The translations under genes were made by a program, and so were the position numbers. Below are positions 7,601-15,234 of a stretch of DNA of 45,594 nt, in pieces. How positions within the stretch are numbered: the stretch's first letter is position 1; the number at the start of each line of letters is the position of its first letter. The notes beneath the pieces are model-generated. The model searched no databases. It had not been told where the DNA came from and was given only the letters and a program-made list of their open reading frames with translations. This DNA comes from Bacteroidales bacterium UBA1077 (GTDB lineage Bacteria; Bacteroidota; Bacteroidia; Bacteroidales; UBA932), in assembly GCA_002314195.1 (NCBI GenBank), contig DCCQ01000014.1:1-45594 (forward strand), given 5' to 3'.

Positions 7601-10153
7601 ACCGACAAGGAATCCTACGATGTAGGTGAGAAGGTGACCGTATATATTCCCGCTGCAACAAAGGGGCAGGCGCTTGTTTCCCTTGAGAACGCCAGAAAGG
7701 TCATAGCGCGTGAATGGGTAAGGACTTCCAGCGATGGTGATGTGACGTACTCATTCAAGGTGACGCCGGAAATGGCTCCGAATTTTTATATTCACATCAC
7801 TCTTGTCCAACCGCACGAAAGGGCTGAAAACGATCTGCCGATCAGGCTCTATGGGGTACGGCCAGTCTTGGTTAACGACAAGGAATCACACCTTGAGCCA
7901 GTCATCACCATGCCGGATGTGCTTCGCCCTGAAGAAGAATTCAAAATCAAAGTCAAGGAAAAGAACGGCAAACCTATGACCTACACATTGGCCATTGTGG
8001 ATGAGGGACTTCTGGATCTCACATCATTCAAGACTCCGGACCCTTGGAACGCAATGTACGCCAGGGAAGCGCTTGGGGTAAGCACATGGGATCTCTACGA
8101 TGATGTTGTCGGGGCTTACAGCGGCAGATTCTCTCCTATGTTCAGCATAGGAGGTGACGAAAATCTCATCATCGGCGCAAAAAAGGACAACAGGTTCAAC
8201 CCCGTTGTCAGATTCATTGGTCCGTTCTCCCTGCAGAACGGTTCGGCGACACATAAGGTCAAGCTCCCTATGTACGTCGGAAGTGTCAGGGTGATGCTTG
8301 TTGCCGCAAGGGACGGAGCTTACGGCAATGCGGAGAAGACTGTTCCCGTAAGGTCTCCTCTCATGGTCCTCCCTACTCTGCCGAGAACCATCGGGACAGG
8401 CGAGAAAGTCGTGATGCCAGTCAACGTCTTCGCGCTTGAGGACGGAGTCGGAAACGCGGAAGTCAGCGTAAAGGTTGACGGGCCTCTGAGGCTCATCGGA
8501 AACTCGAAGACGTCAGTACAGTTCAGCAAACCTGGAGACAAGATGACCAGCTTCAACCTTGAGGCCACTGGCACCGGCACCGCGACAGTGACCGTCACAG
8601 CCAACGGCAACGGGCACAAGGCTAGCGAAAAGATCACCATCAATGTCCGCACGCCTAACCCACCGGTAATCTCAGTGGCAAGGACTATGATAGGCAAAGG
8701 TGCGACCAAGCATTTCGGATTTACTCCTTTCAAGACCGATGACAACCAATGGGCCACATTGGAACTGACCGGATTCCCATCGGTGGACTGCGGCGGGATA
8801 TTCACGTTCCTTAAAAATTACACCTATAATTGCACCGAGCAAATCTCCGCGAAGGGAATAAGCCTTCTGGCGATCAGGAATATGCTTCCGGAAGACAAAC
8901 AGAAGGAAATCGGGATGATGATACCAGAGTTGCTTCAGCAGTTGTACCAACGGCAGCTTGGCAACGGTGGCTTCGCCTACTGGCCAGGCGACACGGATGC
9001 CAACGGATGGGTAAGTTCCATGGCCGGACAGTTCATGATCTCCGCGTCACAAAACGGGTTCAGTGTCAGCAAGGGTGTGCTGGCCAGCTGGTCAAGATTC
9101 CAAAAGAGAAACGTGCAGGACTACCGCAATTCCGACAATGGGGGCCAAGGAGATCTTGAGCAAGCCTATAGGTTGTACACTCTTGCTCTGAACAGCGAGG
9201 CGGAAAGCGGAGCGATGAACAGGCTTAGGGAAAGCGAGACTCTTTCAAATCAGGCGGCGTGGATGCTTGCATCCACCTACGCTGTCGCAGGCAAGAAGAC
9301 CGTGGCCGGAGAGATCATCACAGGTCTTAAAACAGACTTCTCTGACTATCAGGACAACAGGACATTCGGTTCACCGGTAAGGGACAAGGCAGTGGCGCTT
9401 GAGGCATTGGTCCTCAATGACGCGTTGCCTGAGGCTATGGATGTCGCTCAGGAAATCGCTGACGCGATAGCAGGAGGATGGTACTCCACACAAGAAATCG
9501 CTTTCGCCACATGTGCCATGAAAGATCTCGCAAGGAAAACGGGCACAGACACAATCTCCGCCGAAATAAAGCAGAGAGGCGGTACGACCACAGTAAAGAG
9601 TGCCAAGTCAATCGGTCATGCTAAGGTGGACACCGAATGTGGGGATATCGATATCACCAACAAGATGAACGGGGATCTATATGCGACCTTGATCACGTCT
9701 GCCATTCCGGAGTTCGGGAACAAAGTCGAAGCCAGATCCAGCGGACTGAGCCTGCGGGTCAACTACAGCACCTTGGCAGGGAAAGATCTGGACCCACACA
9801 GCATCAAGCAGGGGACAGACTTCACAATAGCCATCACCGTCGGCAACACGAGCGGTGTGAGGGAGTGCGACAACCTGGCCCTTACAGGGATGATTCCTTC
9901 CGGCTGGGAGATCGTGAATGACAGGCTCTACGGAGGCGAGAGTTCCAAGGCATCATACAACTACCGGGACATCAGGGACGACCGTGTAATCTGGTTCTTC
10001 GATCTTCCTAAAGGTGTCAGCAAGACATTCAGGATCAAGGTTCATGCATCCTACCAAGGTGAGTTCATACTCCCTGCCGTGAAATGTGAGGCCATGTACG
10101 ACCCTCGCATCAGCGCCAACACGGCTTCCGGCACCGCGAAAGTCACAGAATAG
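4616..10153 (+). CDS. alpha-2-macroglobulin family lipoprotein with thioester motif
   Basis: 1845 residues, in the size range of bacterial YfhM-type alpha-2-macroglobulins. A signal peptide ends at a lipobox-like SYSSC (Cys26), so it is probably a periplasmic lipoprotein. Repeated macroglobulin (MG) domains follow; the MG2-type stretch with ERGVWRPGD is near residue 640. The thioester motif CTEQ is at Cys1406-Gln1409, so a protease-trapping thioester can form, and the helical thioester domain follows (ending around residue 1640). Such proteins are thought to trap proteases that breach the envelope. The pbpC gene starts 3 bp downstream, the same pairing as yfhM-pbpC of E. coli, which links trapping to peptidoglycan repair. 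The second, far-away homologue at 15235 lacks the thioester. Confidence 0.93.
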   Translation: MNMRKSVKTIITALAVILLAASYSSCSRFGKSKGQSIEFATFIKAYTGGIVSDKSTIRVELASDIPDATPGADLKDGVLTFTPSVKGTARWVTQNVIEFIPNSGALKPGQSYTGKLRLDKIQKVGNRKFKKFTFKFLVAIKEAVLSMNEITITAASPDRASIEGTISLTEELPLDKVQKMLEYDYPEKSAEVSVTAGTDPLNYHFEIIGLPRDTKDRTLRISLKPGDTGFVTDSKLEIRIPAMNDFKVLSAERVEANDPYIDIYFTEALADVSDNSGLFTLEGVGRSYIQAENAHVKIFYENPDDQPLTLRISSAVSSHDGARLGQEYSKKFSSTEVKPAVEIPISGTILPNSKELILPFKAVNLNAVDIRVIQIYEENVLMFLQDNNLSGDNSLRRCGRLVYKRCVRLDSDPSKNLHKWQDYSVDLSGLFRQEPGAIYRIRISFKKEYSVYGKNDSFKSGTPSDKMVNISTEGITDKDNDEWDTPSPYFYEDFYNWEEYDWKDRDNPLKSSYYMEDDRFPAINLLTSNLGVIAKYAGGDRLWVSVSDIIEATPVFNAELYVYSYQLKEIGYAKTGTDGMAEVQLTGKPFVIVAKRGGATSYLKVTEGEQKSLSRFDVGGKVLEKGLKAFIYGERGVWRPGDTLHVTMILEDKENKIPDNHPAIMEIYTPQGQFYTKQINTSAKNGFYAFTVPTKDEDPTGIWHAYFKIGGAMFHKPFRIESIKPNRLKINLDLEGKTLDGGRNVPVCVSADWLTGPPAAGLVAKVNMTLRQGSSTFKGFEGYKFSSPLSNFSTSEHQLIDTRLNANGQAKLNVMMPSAENAPGMLRADIVTTVEEQGGDVSFSSLSVPYSPYSSYVGVKTPKEGKDHYLETDKDYSVNVAVVDKNGTRVNGHSLKYTIYKMKWSWWWESRSESLDSYVNSPSANIIASGTIKPAQGEGVIPFRVNYPEWGRYLVLATDPESGHTSGDIIYVDWPAYKGRSSKTDPDALTMLSFSTDKESYDVGEKVTVYIPAATKGQALVSLENARKVIAREWVRTSSDGDVTYSFKVTPEMAPNFYIHITLVQPHERAENDLPIRLYGVRPVLVNDKESHLEPVITMPDVLRPEEEFKIKVKEKNGKPMTYTLAIVDEGLLDLTSFKTPDPWNAMYAREALGVSTWDLYDDVVGAYSGRFSPMFSIGGDENLIIGAKKDNRFNPVVRFIGPFSLQNGSATHKVKLPMYVGSVRVMLVAARDGAYGNAEKTVPVRSPLMVLPTLPRTIGTGEKVVMPVNVFALEDGVGNAEVSVKVDGPLRLIGNSKTSVQFSKPGDKMTSFNLEATGTGTATVTVTANGNGHKASEKITINVRTPNPPVISVARTMIGKGATKHFGFTPFKTDDNQWATLELTGFPSVDCGGIFTFLKNYTYNCTEQISAKGISLLAIRNMLPEDKQKEIGMMIPELLQQLYQRQLGNGGFAYWPGDTDANGWVSSMAGQFMISASQNGFSVSKGVLASWSRFQKRNVQDYRNSDNGGQGDLEQAYRLYTLALNSEAESGAMNRLRESETLSNQAAWMLASTYAVAGKKTVAGEIITGLKTDFSDYQDNRTFGSPVRDKAVALEALVLNDALPEAMDVAQEIADAIAGGWYSTQEIAFATCAMKDLARKTGTDTISAEIKQRGGTTTVKSAKSIGHAKVDTECGDIDITNKMNGDLYATLITSAIPEFGNKVEARSSGLSLRVNYSTLAGKDLDPHSIKQGTDFTIAITVGNTSGVRECDNLALTGMIPSGWEIVNDRLYGGESSKASYNYRDIRDDRVIWFFDLPKGVSKTFRIKVHASYQGEFILPAVKCEAMYDPRISANTASGTAKVTE

Positions 10154-10156
10154 TCT

Positions 10157-12406
10157 ATGCGTAAAAAATTGCGGTCCAGGATTTTGGGCGGTGTCATCAT
10201 CGCTCTGTTGGTCGCATATTATTTCTGTCTTCCAAAAGACTTGTTTAAAGGCACAAGCTACTCTACAGTTGTCACAGACCGGAACGGGGAATTGCTTGGA
10301 GCCAGAATCGCAAGCGATGGGCAATGGCGGTTTCCGCCTTCCGACACTGTCCCCGAGAAATTCAGGACTGCCCTCATTGAGTTCGAGGACAGGTGGTTCG
10401 CATACCATCCAGGAGTGAATCCTGTTTCTATAGCACGTGCAGCCGCAGGCAACATCAAAGCCGGACACGTGACCAGTGGAGGCAGCACCATCACCATGCA
10501 GGTCATAAGGATGTCCAGAGGGCGTGAACGGAACATCGGCCAGAAAATCATCGAGGCGATCCTGGCCACACGGCTGGAACTAAGGTGCAGCAAAAATGAG
10601 ATCATCGGCCTTTACGCATCTCATGCTCCTTTCGGAGGAAATGTCGTCGGGCTGGAAGCCGCGTCTTGGCGATATTTCGGCAGACCACCGGACGAGCTTT
10701 CATGGGGCGAGGCCGCCACACTCGCAGTTCTTCCGAACTCTCCGGGTGAGATACATCCCGGAAAAAACAGGACAAGATTGCTTGAGAAACGCAACAGGTT
10801 GCTGGGGTCTCTCTACCGGCACGGACATATTGACTCGTTGGACTTCGTGCTTGCACGCGACGAGCCGCTTCCCGGTGAGCCGGTGGCGTTGCCGCAGGAA
10901 GCGCATCATCTGACCGAATATTACTGGAAAACATCACCCGGCAAACGAATCAAAACAGCAATCGACATTCATCTGCAAAAACAGATTCAAGCCGTTACCG
11001 ATCAATGGAATAATGAGTTTTCCCAAACGGGGATACACGATCTCGCCGCTATCGTGAAGGACGTGCGGACCGGCGAGACTTTGGCTTACATCGGGAATGC
11101 GAATCCCGATCGTAAACGTCCCGGCGGCGAGGTAGACATAATCAGGGCACCAAGAAGCACCGGCAGCATCCTGAAGCCCCTCCTGTACTGCGCCCTGCTT
11201 CAAGACGGAGAAATTTTGCCGAACACCCTCCTGCCTGATGTCCCGATCAACATAAACGGTTTCTCTCCACAGAACTTCAACAGGCAGTTCTACGGAGCCG
11301 TTCCGGCCTCTGAAGCGCTCGCCCGATCACTCAATGTACCGTCAGTGCATCTGTTACGAAGGTTCGGAGTGGCGAAATTTCTGGATATTCTCAGGAAATG
11401 CGGAATGACGACTTTGAAGGGAAGCGCCTCACATTACGGGCTCTCGCTCATACTCGGAGGCGCTGAGGGCACACTCGGAGACATCACATCAATCTATTCA
11501 AAACTTTCCGCCTCCTACCAAAGTGCCGACACCACACACACATCCAAAGGAGACAGACTGCATAATTTCCCACTAAAAGACAAATGCGCATTATGGTGGA
11601 CATTCGACGCACTGAAAGAGGTGAACAGGCCCGACGAAATCGACTGGCGTCTGATCGGATCCATCAAGAAAGTGGCATGGAAAACCGGAACCAGCTTCGG
11701 ATTCAGGGATGCATGGGCCGTCGGAGTGACAGCCGACTACGCGGTCGGAGTCTGGGCCGGCAACGCACAAGGACAGGGTGTGCCAGGACTGACAGGAGCG
11801 CGCACGGCCGGTCCGGTGATGTTCGAAATATTCAATCTTCTTCCAATCAAGGAATATGACAGTGAATATTCCCGGAACGGCTGGTTCAAGGAACCAGTCT
11901 ACGGTGACTACATTATCGCCGAGGTCTGCCGGGAGTCCGGCTGCCTGAAAGGTGTAAGCTGCGAAAGTTCCGACACTTTGATGCTGCCTCGCAAGTCAGT
12001 AAAGAGTGAACCATGTCCTCACCATAAGGTCATTGATGGAGTCCGCACATTCATCCTGCCGCCATCGATGGAATGGTACTACAGGCAGCACCATCCTGAA
12101 TATACCCCTGCGATGGAGAAAGGCAAGACAGACAGTTCCCCTATGGAATTCATCTACCCGGAAAACGGAGCTGTCATCTATATTCCACGCCAACTGGACG
12201 GATCAATCACCGGCATAACCTTCAACCTGGCGCACAGAACCCCGAAAGTCAACGTGTTCTGGCATCTGGACAATGAATATGTCGGACAGACGCAGATGAT
12301 CCATCAGCTGACACTGAAACCTTCACCCGGCAAACATTCCGTCACAGCCGTCGATGAATCCGGAAATTCAATATCAGTTGGATTCACCGTGGCGGATAAC
12401 AAGTGA
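10157..12406 (+). CDS. pbpC: penicillin-binding protein 1C (bifunctional glycosyltransferase/transpeptidase)
   Basis: 749 residues. One N-terminal membrane anchor (about residues 10-27) is followed by a GT51 glycosyltransferase domain with the catalytic EDRWF motif (Glu77) and GGSTITMQ (108-115). The penicillin-binding transpeptidase domain shows SILK (Ser337-Lys340), SLN (391-393) and KTGTS (Lys509), all intact. The last 90 or so residues match the PBP1C C-terminal domain (BiPBP_C). It would polymerise and cross-link peptidoglycan on the periplasmic side. The start 3 bp after the alpha-2-macroglobulin stop indicates translational coupling. Its stop codon abuts, base to base, the stop codon of the convergent M48 gene, leaving no room for a terminator. 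Confidence 0.96.
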   Translation: MRKKLRSRILGGVIIALLVAYYFCLPKDLFKGTSYSTVVTDRNGELLGARIASDGQWRFPPSDTVPEKFRTALIEFEDRWFAYHPGVNPVSIARAAAGNIKAGHVTSGGSTITMQVIRMSRGRERNIGQKIIEAILATRLELRCSKNEIIGLYASHAPFGGNVVGLEAASWRYFGRPPDELSWGEAATLAVLPNSPGEIHPGKNRTRLLEKRNRLLGSLYRHGHIDSLDFVLARDEPLPGEPVALPQEAHHLTEYYWKTSPGKRIKTAIDIHLQKQIQAVTDQWNNEFSQTGIHDLAAIVKDVRTGETLAYIGNANPDRKRPGGEVDIIRAPRSTGSILKPLLYCALLQDGEILPNTLLPDVPININGFSPQNFNRQFYGAVPASEALARSLNVPSVHLLRRFGVAKFLDILRKCGMTTLKGSASHYGLSLILGGAEGTLGDITSIYSKLSASYQSADTTHTSKGDRLHNFPLKDKCALWWTFDALKEVNRPDEIDWRLIGSIKKVAWKTGTSFGFRDAWAVGVTADYAVGVWAGNAQGQGVPGLTGARTAGPVMFEIFNLLPIKEYDSEYSRNGWFKEPVYGDYIIAEVCRESGCLKGVSCESSDTLMLPRKSVKSEPCPHHKVIDGVRTFILPPSMEWYYRQHHPEYTPAMEKGKTDSSPMEFIYPENGAVIYIPRQLDGSITGITFNLAHRTPKVNVFWHLDNEYVGQTQMIHQLTLKPSPGKHSVTAVDESGNSISVGFTVADNK

Positions 12407-13207
12407 TTATTTGGAAGGTCTCTTGTAGCCGTCCTTAGTGGCTTTCTCGGCCATCCTTGAGATTCTGTCTGCGGTGGCAGGATGGGTCGAGAACAGCTGA
12501 CCTACTGAAGATCCGGATGCGGCCTGTGTTCCGGAGGCTGTGCTTCCGCCGGATAACTTCTGAAGTTCCTCAAAAGCCATAGCCATAGCCCAAGGATTCC
12601 TGCCGGCACTCTTCAGGAAGTCATAGCCGTAATCGTCTGCCGCGGTTTCCTGCTTTCTGGAGAAACTTGCGCTCATCAAGGCCTCGCCAAGATCACCCAA
12701 CTGCGATGCGGTCAGGACAGCGACCGTCCCTCCCGTGGACACAACAGCATCCCTGAGGGCAGATGTTAGAAGAGCCTGCTTGAACTGCATCTTGGAATGC
12801 TTGAGGGCGACATGGCCGATCTCATGACCGACCACACCCAAAGCCTCGTCATCAGTCATCGCATCCAAAAGACCGGAGTAGATCCTCACGCTTCCATCGG
12901 CGCAGGCGAAGGCGTTCACCTCGTTCGTCTTGTAAACTTTGAAATTAAGCGGAGTTCCGTTTACTGATGTGAGGCCGGACGTCATCTTCCGGACTCTCTT
13001 GACATACGGGCTGGTCTCTGGAAGCACCGTGTTTTCGGCATCCAGTTTCTGCACATACTGGCTGACGTAAGATTGGATCTGGGCATCGGACAAGGTGGCT
13101 GCCTGTGCGACCTTCGCACCTCCAGAAAGAAGATAAGCGGCGTTGAATTGTTCGGAACAGGAGACGCACAGCATCACGGCTGTCAACAAGATAATAATCT
13201 TACGCAT
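12407..13207 (-). CDS. M48-family metalloprotease lipoprotein (LoiP/YcaL-like)
   Basis: 266 residues. The signal peptide ends at the lipobox CVSC (Cys17), so the protein is probably anchored in the envelope. The zinc-binding HEIGH motif is at His128-His132, and the third ligand lies in the ETAAD motif (Glu187). This is the compact periplasmic M48 type, related to E. coli LoiP and BepA, which takes part in quality control of outer-membrane proteins. It is convergent with pbpC with zero spacing. Upstream, a tRNA terminator and a TATATTTG -7-like element at 13231-13238 suggest its own promoter. Confidence 0.93.
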   Translation of the reverse strand: MRKIIILLTAVMLCVSCSEQFNAAYLLSGGAKVAQAATLSDAQIQSYVSQYVQKLDAENTVLPETSPYVKRVRKMTSGLTSVNGTPLNFKVYKTNEVNAFACADGSVRIYSGLLDAMTDDEALGVVGHEIGHVALKHSKMQFKQALLTSALRDAVVSTGGTVAVLTASQLGDLGEALMSASFSRKQETAADDYGYDFLKSAGRNPWAMAMAFEELQKLSGGSTASGTQAASGSSVGQLFSTHPATADRISRMAEKATKDGYKRPSK

Positions 13208-13230
13208 TGCAATAGAATTTTATGAATATG

Positions 13231-13238
13231 CAAATATA
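13231..13238 (-). promoter_or_regulatory. candidate -7 element for the M48 protease gene
   Basis: The minus strand reads TATATTTG (TAnnTTTG), 24 bp before the ATG. The -33 position is only a partial match (ATTG around 13259-13262, spacing 20). Confidence 0.5.
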
Positions 13239-13321
13239 ACCATTTGGCGAAATCCATACAATCTTCATTGGTGGTGGTCAAAAGAAAATATTGAGTCAAC
13301 TCGACAGGGAATCACATATAG

Positions 13322-13357
13322 AAAAAGACTTCTTTAGAATCCTAAAGAAGTCTTTTA
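13322..13357. terminator. intrinsic terminator after tRNA-Val
   Basis: A perfect 15-bp stem (13323-13337 and 13342-13356) with a 4-nt loop, bounded by A and T runs and therefore able to work in both directions. It begins directly after the 3' end of the tRNA and separates it from the M48 gene. Confidence 0.9.
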
Positions 13358-13358
13358 G

Positions 13359-13433
13359 TGGGAGCTGAGGGAGTCGAACCCCCGACCCTCTGCTTGTAAG
13401 GCAGACGCTCTGAACCAACTGAGCTAAGCTCCC
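13359..13433 (-). tRNA. tRNA-Val, anticodon TAC
   Basis: 75 nt on the minus strand. The acceptor stem GGGAGCT pairs with AGCTCCC, the D-arm carries AGCTCAGTTGGTTCAGAGC, the anticodon arm CTGCCTTACAAGCAG has TAC at the anticodon position, and the T-loop GGTTCGACTCC is canonical. The terminal CCA is not encoded. A strong promoter lies 36 bp upstream and a perfect terminator directly follows, so this is a single-gene transcription unit. Confidence 0.97.
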
Positions 13434-13468
13434 GAATCGTTGTCCCGTTGTTCATCGTTCGGGTGATG

Positions 13469-13499
13469 CAAAGGTACTACTTTTTTTGATTACCACAAA
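13469..13499 (-). promoter_or_regulatory. promoter of tRNA-Val
   Basis: The minus strand shows TTTG (13496-13499), a 19-nt spacer, then TACCTTTG (13469-13476), exactly the Bacteroidota consensus. The T-rich tract upstream (about 13500-13530) matches the layout of the promoter at 71-101, as for stable-RNA genes. Confidence 0.85.
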
Positions 13500-13548
13500 C
13501 TTTTTTAACATTTTTTTGAAATTTTATCGTTTTTAATGATTTCAAGCC

Positions 13549-15171
13549 TCACTTGACGATATCCTCCAACCTCACAGCCTGATAGGTAATATGGGCCGCA
13601 CTGGACTCATACAAAATACCAACAGTCTGAAAATCAATCATTGTCAGACATGTATAACCCCAACTATCGCCTTCATCGAGCAGTAATTTGTAAGGCCACG
13701 TCACACCACCGTCCAAACTGGCCTTTATCGTGATGTCACGACGACCGTCAGTCCTGTCCGGATTAGAGAACAGCAGCAAGTCCTTGCCCAATGCGTTCTT
13801 CCTTGCCGGCACAGCGATTAGACTGGCCATACAGACAGGCTCACGAAGAGATGTCCGATGCGACACGTGCTCGGTCCACGTTCGTCCCAAATCACGGGTA
13901 GTCATCACTGCGCGCGCCCCGCCACGATTGTCTCGCATATTCAGCATCAGCACCCCAGGCTCAACCTCCGCCACCTGCGCCTCCGTCGTGTTGGAGCGGG
14001 CCGGGTTATGAATATGCCAGGTCTCGCCATGGTCTTTGCTGTACATTATGCCCGCGTGCGGCATCCTGTCCTTGTCTATGAACTGGATAGCGAACACCAA
14101 TGTGCCGTCGCGCATCGTGATACCTCGCCCGGGGCCTTGCAGGAGGAAGCACCACGACGGGTCCTTGACCTGTTTGGTGACATTGATCGGCTTGCTCCAT
14201 GTGCGTCCGTCGTCATCGCTGCGGACGAGCATCAACTGCGGAGTCTCACCAGGCTCCATTCCTGACATCGAATTCGTCCACGCCCTGCCGTTACCCATTC
14301 CATGGGTCCAGACAGCGACCACCCAGATGGTTCCGGTGCAATCATCCACAAGCACCGCCGGATCACCGACTCCGTTCTGACCCGACGGGAGACCGCCCGC
14401 ATCCGCGAATGACATCGCTATGCGCATCGGTTCCCATGTCTGGCCTTTGTCCGTGCTGCGGCTCACACCGATGTCTATACGCTCCTGGAGGTCAACACTG
14501 CTGTTCCAACGCACATCATAGACTCCGATTAATGTGCCAGAATTGGTTGTGACCAGTCCAGGGATGCGATATGCCATCGAATGGTCATCTCCTGCGTGGC
14601 GTACTCCGTAGCCGACCCTGCGGACGACATCTTGTGTGTCTCCGGCGAACGGAACTGCCTTTCCGTTTATCACGATACCGCTCACACGCGCGCTCAATTC
14701 CGTCAAAAGAGATGCCTTCGGATCCATTCTGACGCTGACCCAATAGTAGTTTACACCCTCTACCATCGGCTGGTGGGAATGAAGAGTCACCTTGCGCCCG
14801 ATCCTGTCAGCCTGCTCCTGCAGCACTGAATATGACGGATTGGCTGACCGGGTGTTCCACACGTTGTGGGAAGAGATATATTCCACCGGACTGAAATTCA
14901 CGCCACTGCGCCGCAACGCCTCTGTCCCCGAATAGAAAAGACGAAGTTCCGCGATCGATCTCAAATCCACGTTCTCCCCGAACTCCACGGTAAGGGATTC
15001 AAGCACATCACCAGAATCAGCGTAAGGAACACGAATCTGGAACAGTATATTGTCAATGCGATCCACCAGAATCGGGATCTGCGGGTTATGCACCCGCAGC
15101 GAATCTGATGCCGAAAGCGCAAGAGGAGACAGCAGCGTGGCCGCGACCAAGAAGGTTTTCAGAATATTCAT
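13549..15171 (-). CDS. exo-alpha-sialidase (GH33) with N-terminal sialidase-associated domain
   Basis: 540 residues from the ATG at 15171, which begins a clear signal peptide (MNILKTFLVAATLLSPLALS); an upstream in-frame ATG at 15231 adds 20 unlikely residues. After about 160 residues of a beta-rich N-terminal domain comes the six-bladed propeller. The YRIPGL motif carries the first Arg of the sialate-binding triad, and at least five Asp-boxes are visible: STDKGQTW, SDDDGRTW, SKDHGETW, TRDLGRTW and SLDGGVTW. It should cleave terminal sialic acid from host glycans in the periplasm or at the cell surface. It lies 63 bp after the second alpha-2-macroglobulin gene, apparently in the same transcript. 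No sialic acid catabolism genes are in the window. Confidence 0.93.
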   Translation of the reverse strand: MNILKTFLVAATLLSPLALSASDSLRVHNPQIPILVDRIDNILFQIRVPYADSGDVLESLTVEFGENVDLRSIAELRLFYSGTEALRRSGVNFSPVEYISSHNVWNTRSANPSYSVLQEQADRIGRKVTLHSHQPMVEGVNYYWVSVRMDPKASLLTELSARVSGIVINGKAVPFAGDTQDVVRRVGYGVRHAGDDHSMAYRIPGLVTTNSGTLIGVYDVRWNSSVDLQERIDIGVSRSTDKGQTWEPMRIAMSFADAGGLPSGQNGVGDPAVLVDDCTGTIWVVAVWTHGMGNGRAWTNSMSGMEPGETPQLMLVRSDDDGRTWSKPINVTKQVKDPSWCFLLQGPGRGITMRDGTLVFAIQFIDKDRMPHAGIMYSKDHGETWHIHNPARSNTTEAQVAEVEPGVLMLNMRDNRGGARAVMTTRDLGRTWTEHVSHRTSLREPVCMASLIAVPARKNALGKDLLLFSNPDRTDGRRDITIKASLDGGVTWPYKLLLDEGDSWGYTCLTMIDFQTVGILYESSAAHITYQAVRLEDIVK

Positions 15172-15234
15172 GAACAGGAAATAAACAGTTTGACCATTAT
15201 GTAAGTGTAAAAACAAGCCGGCAAGCTTCAAGGC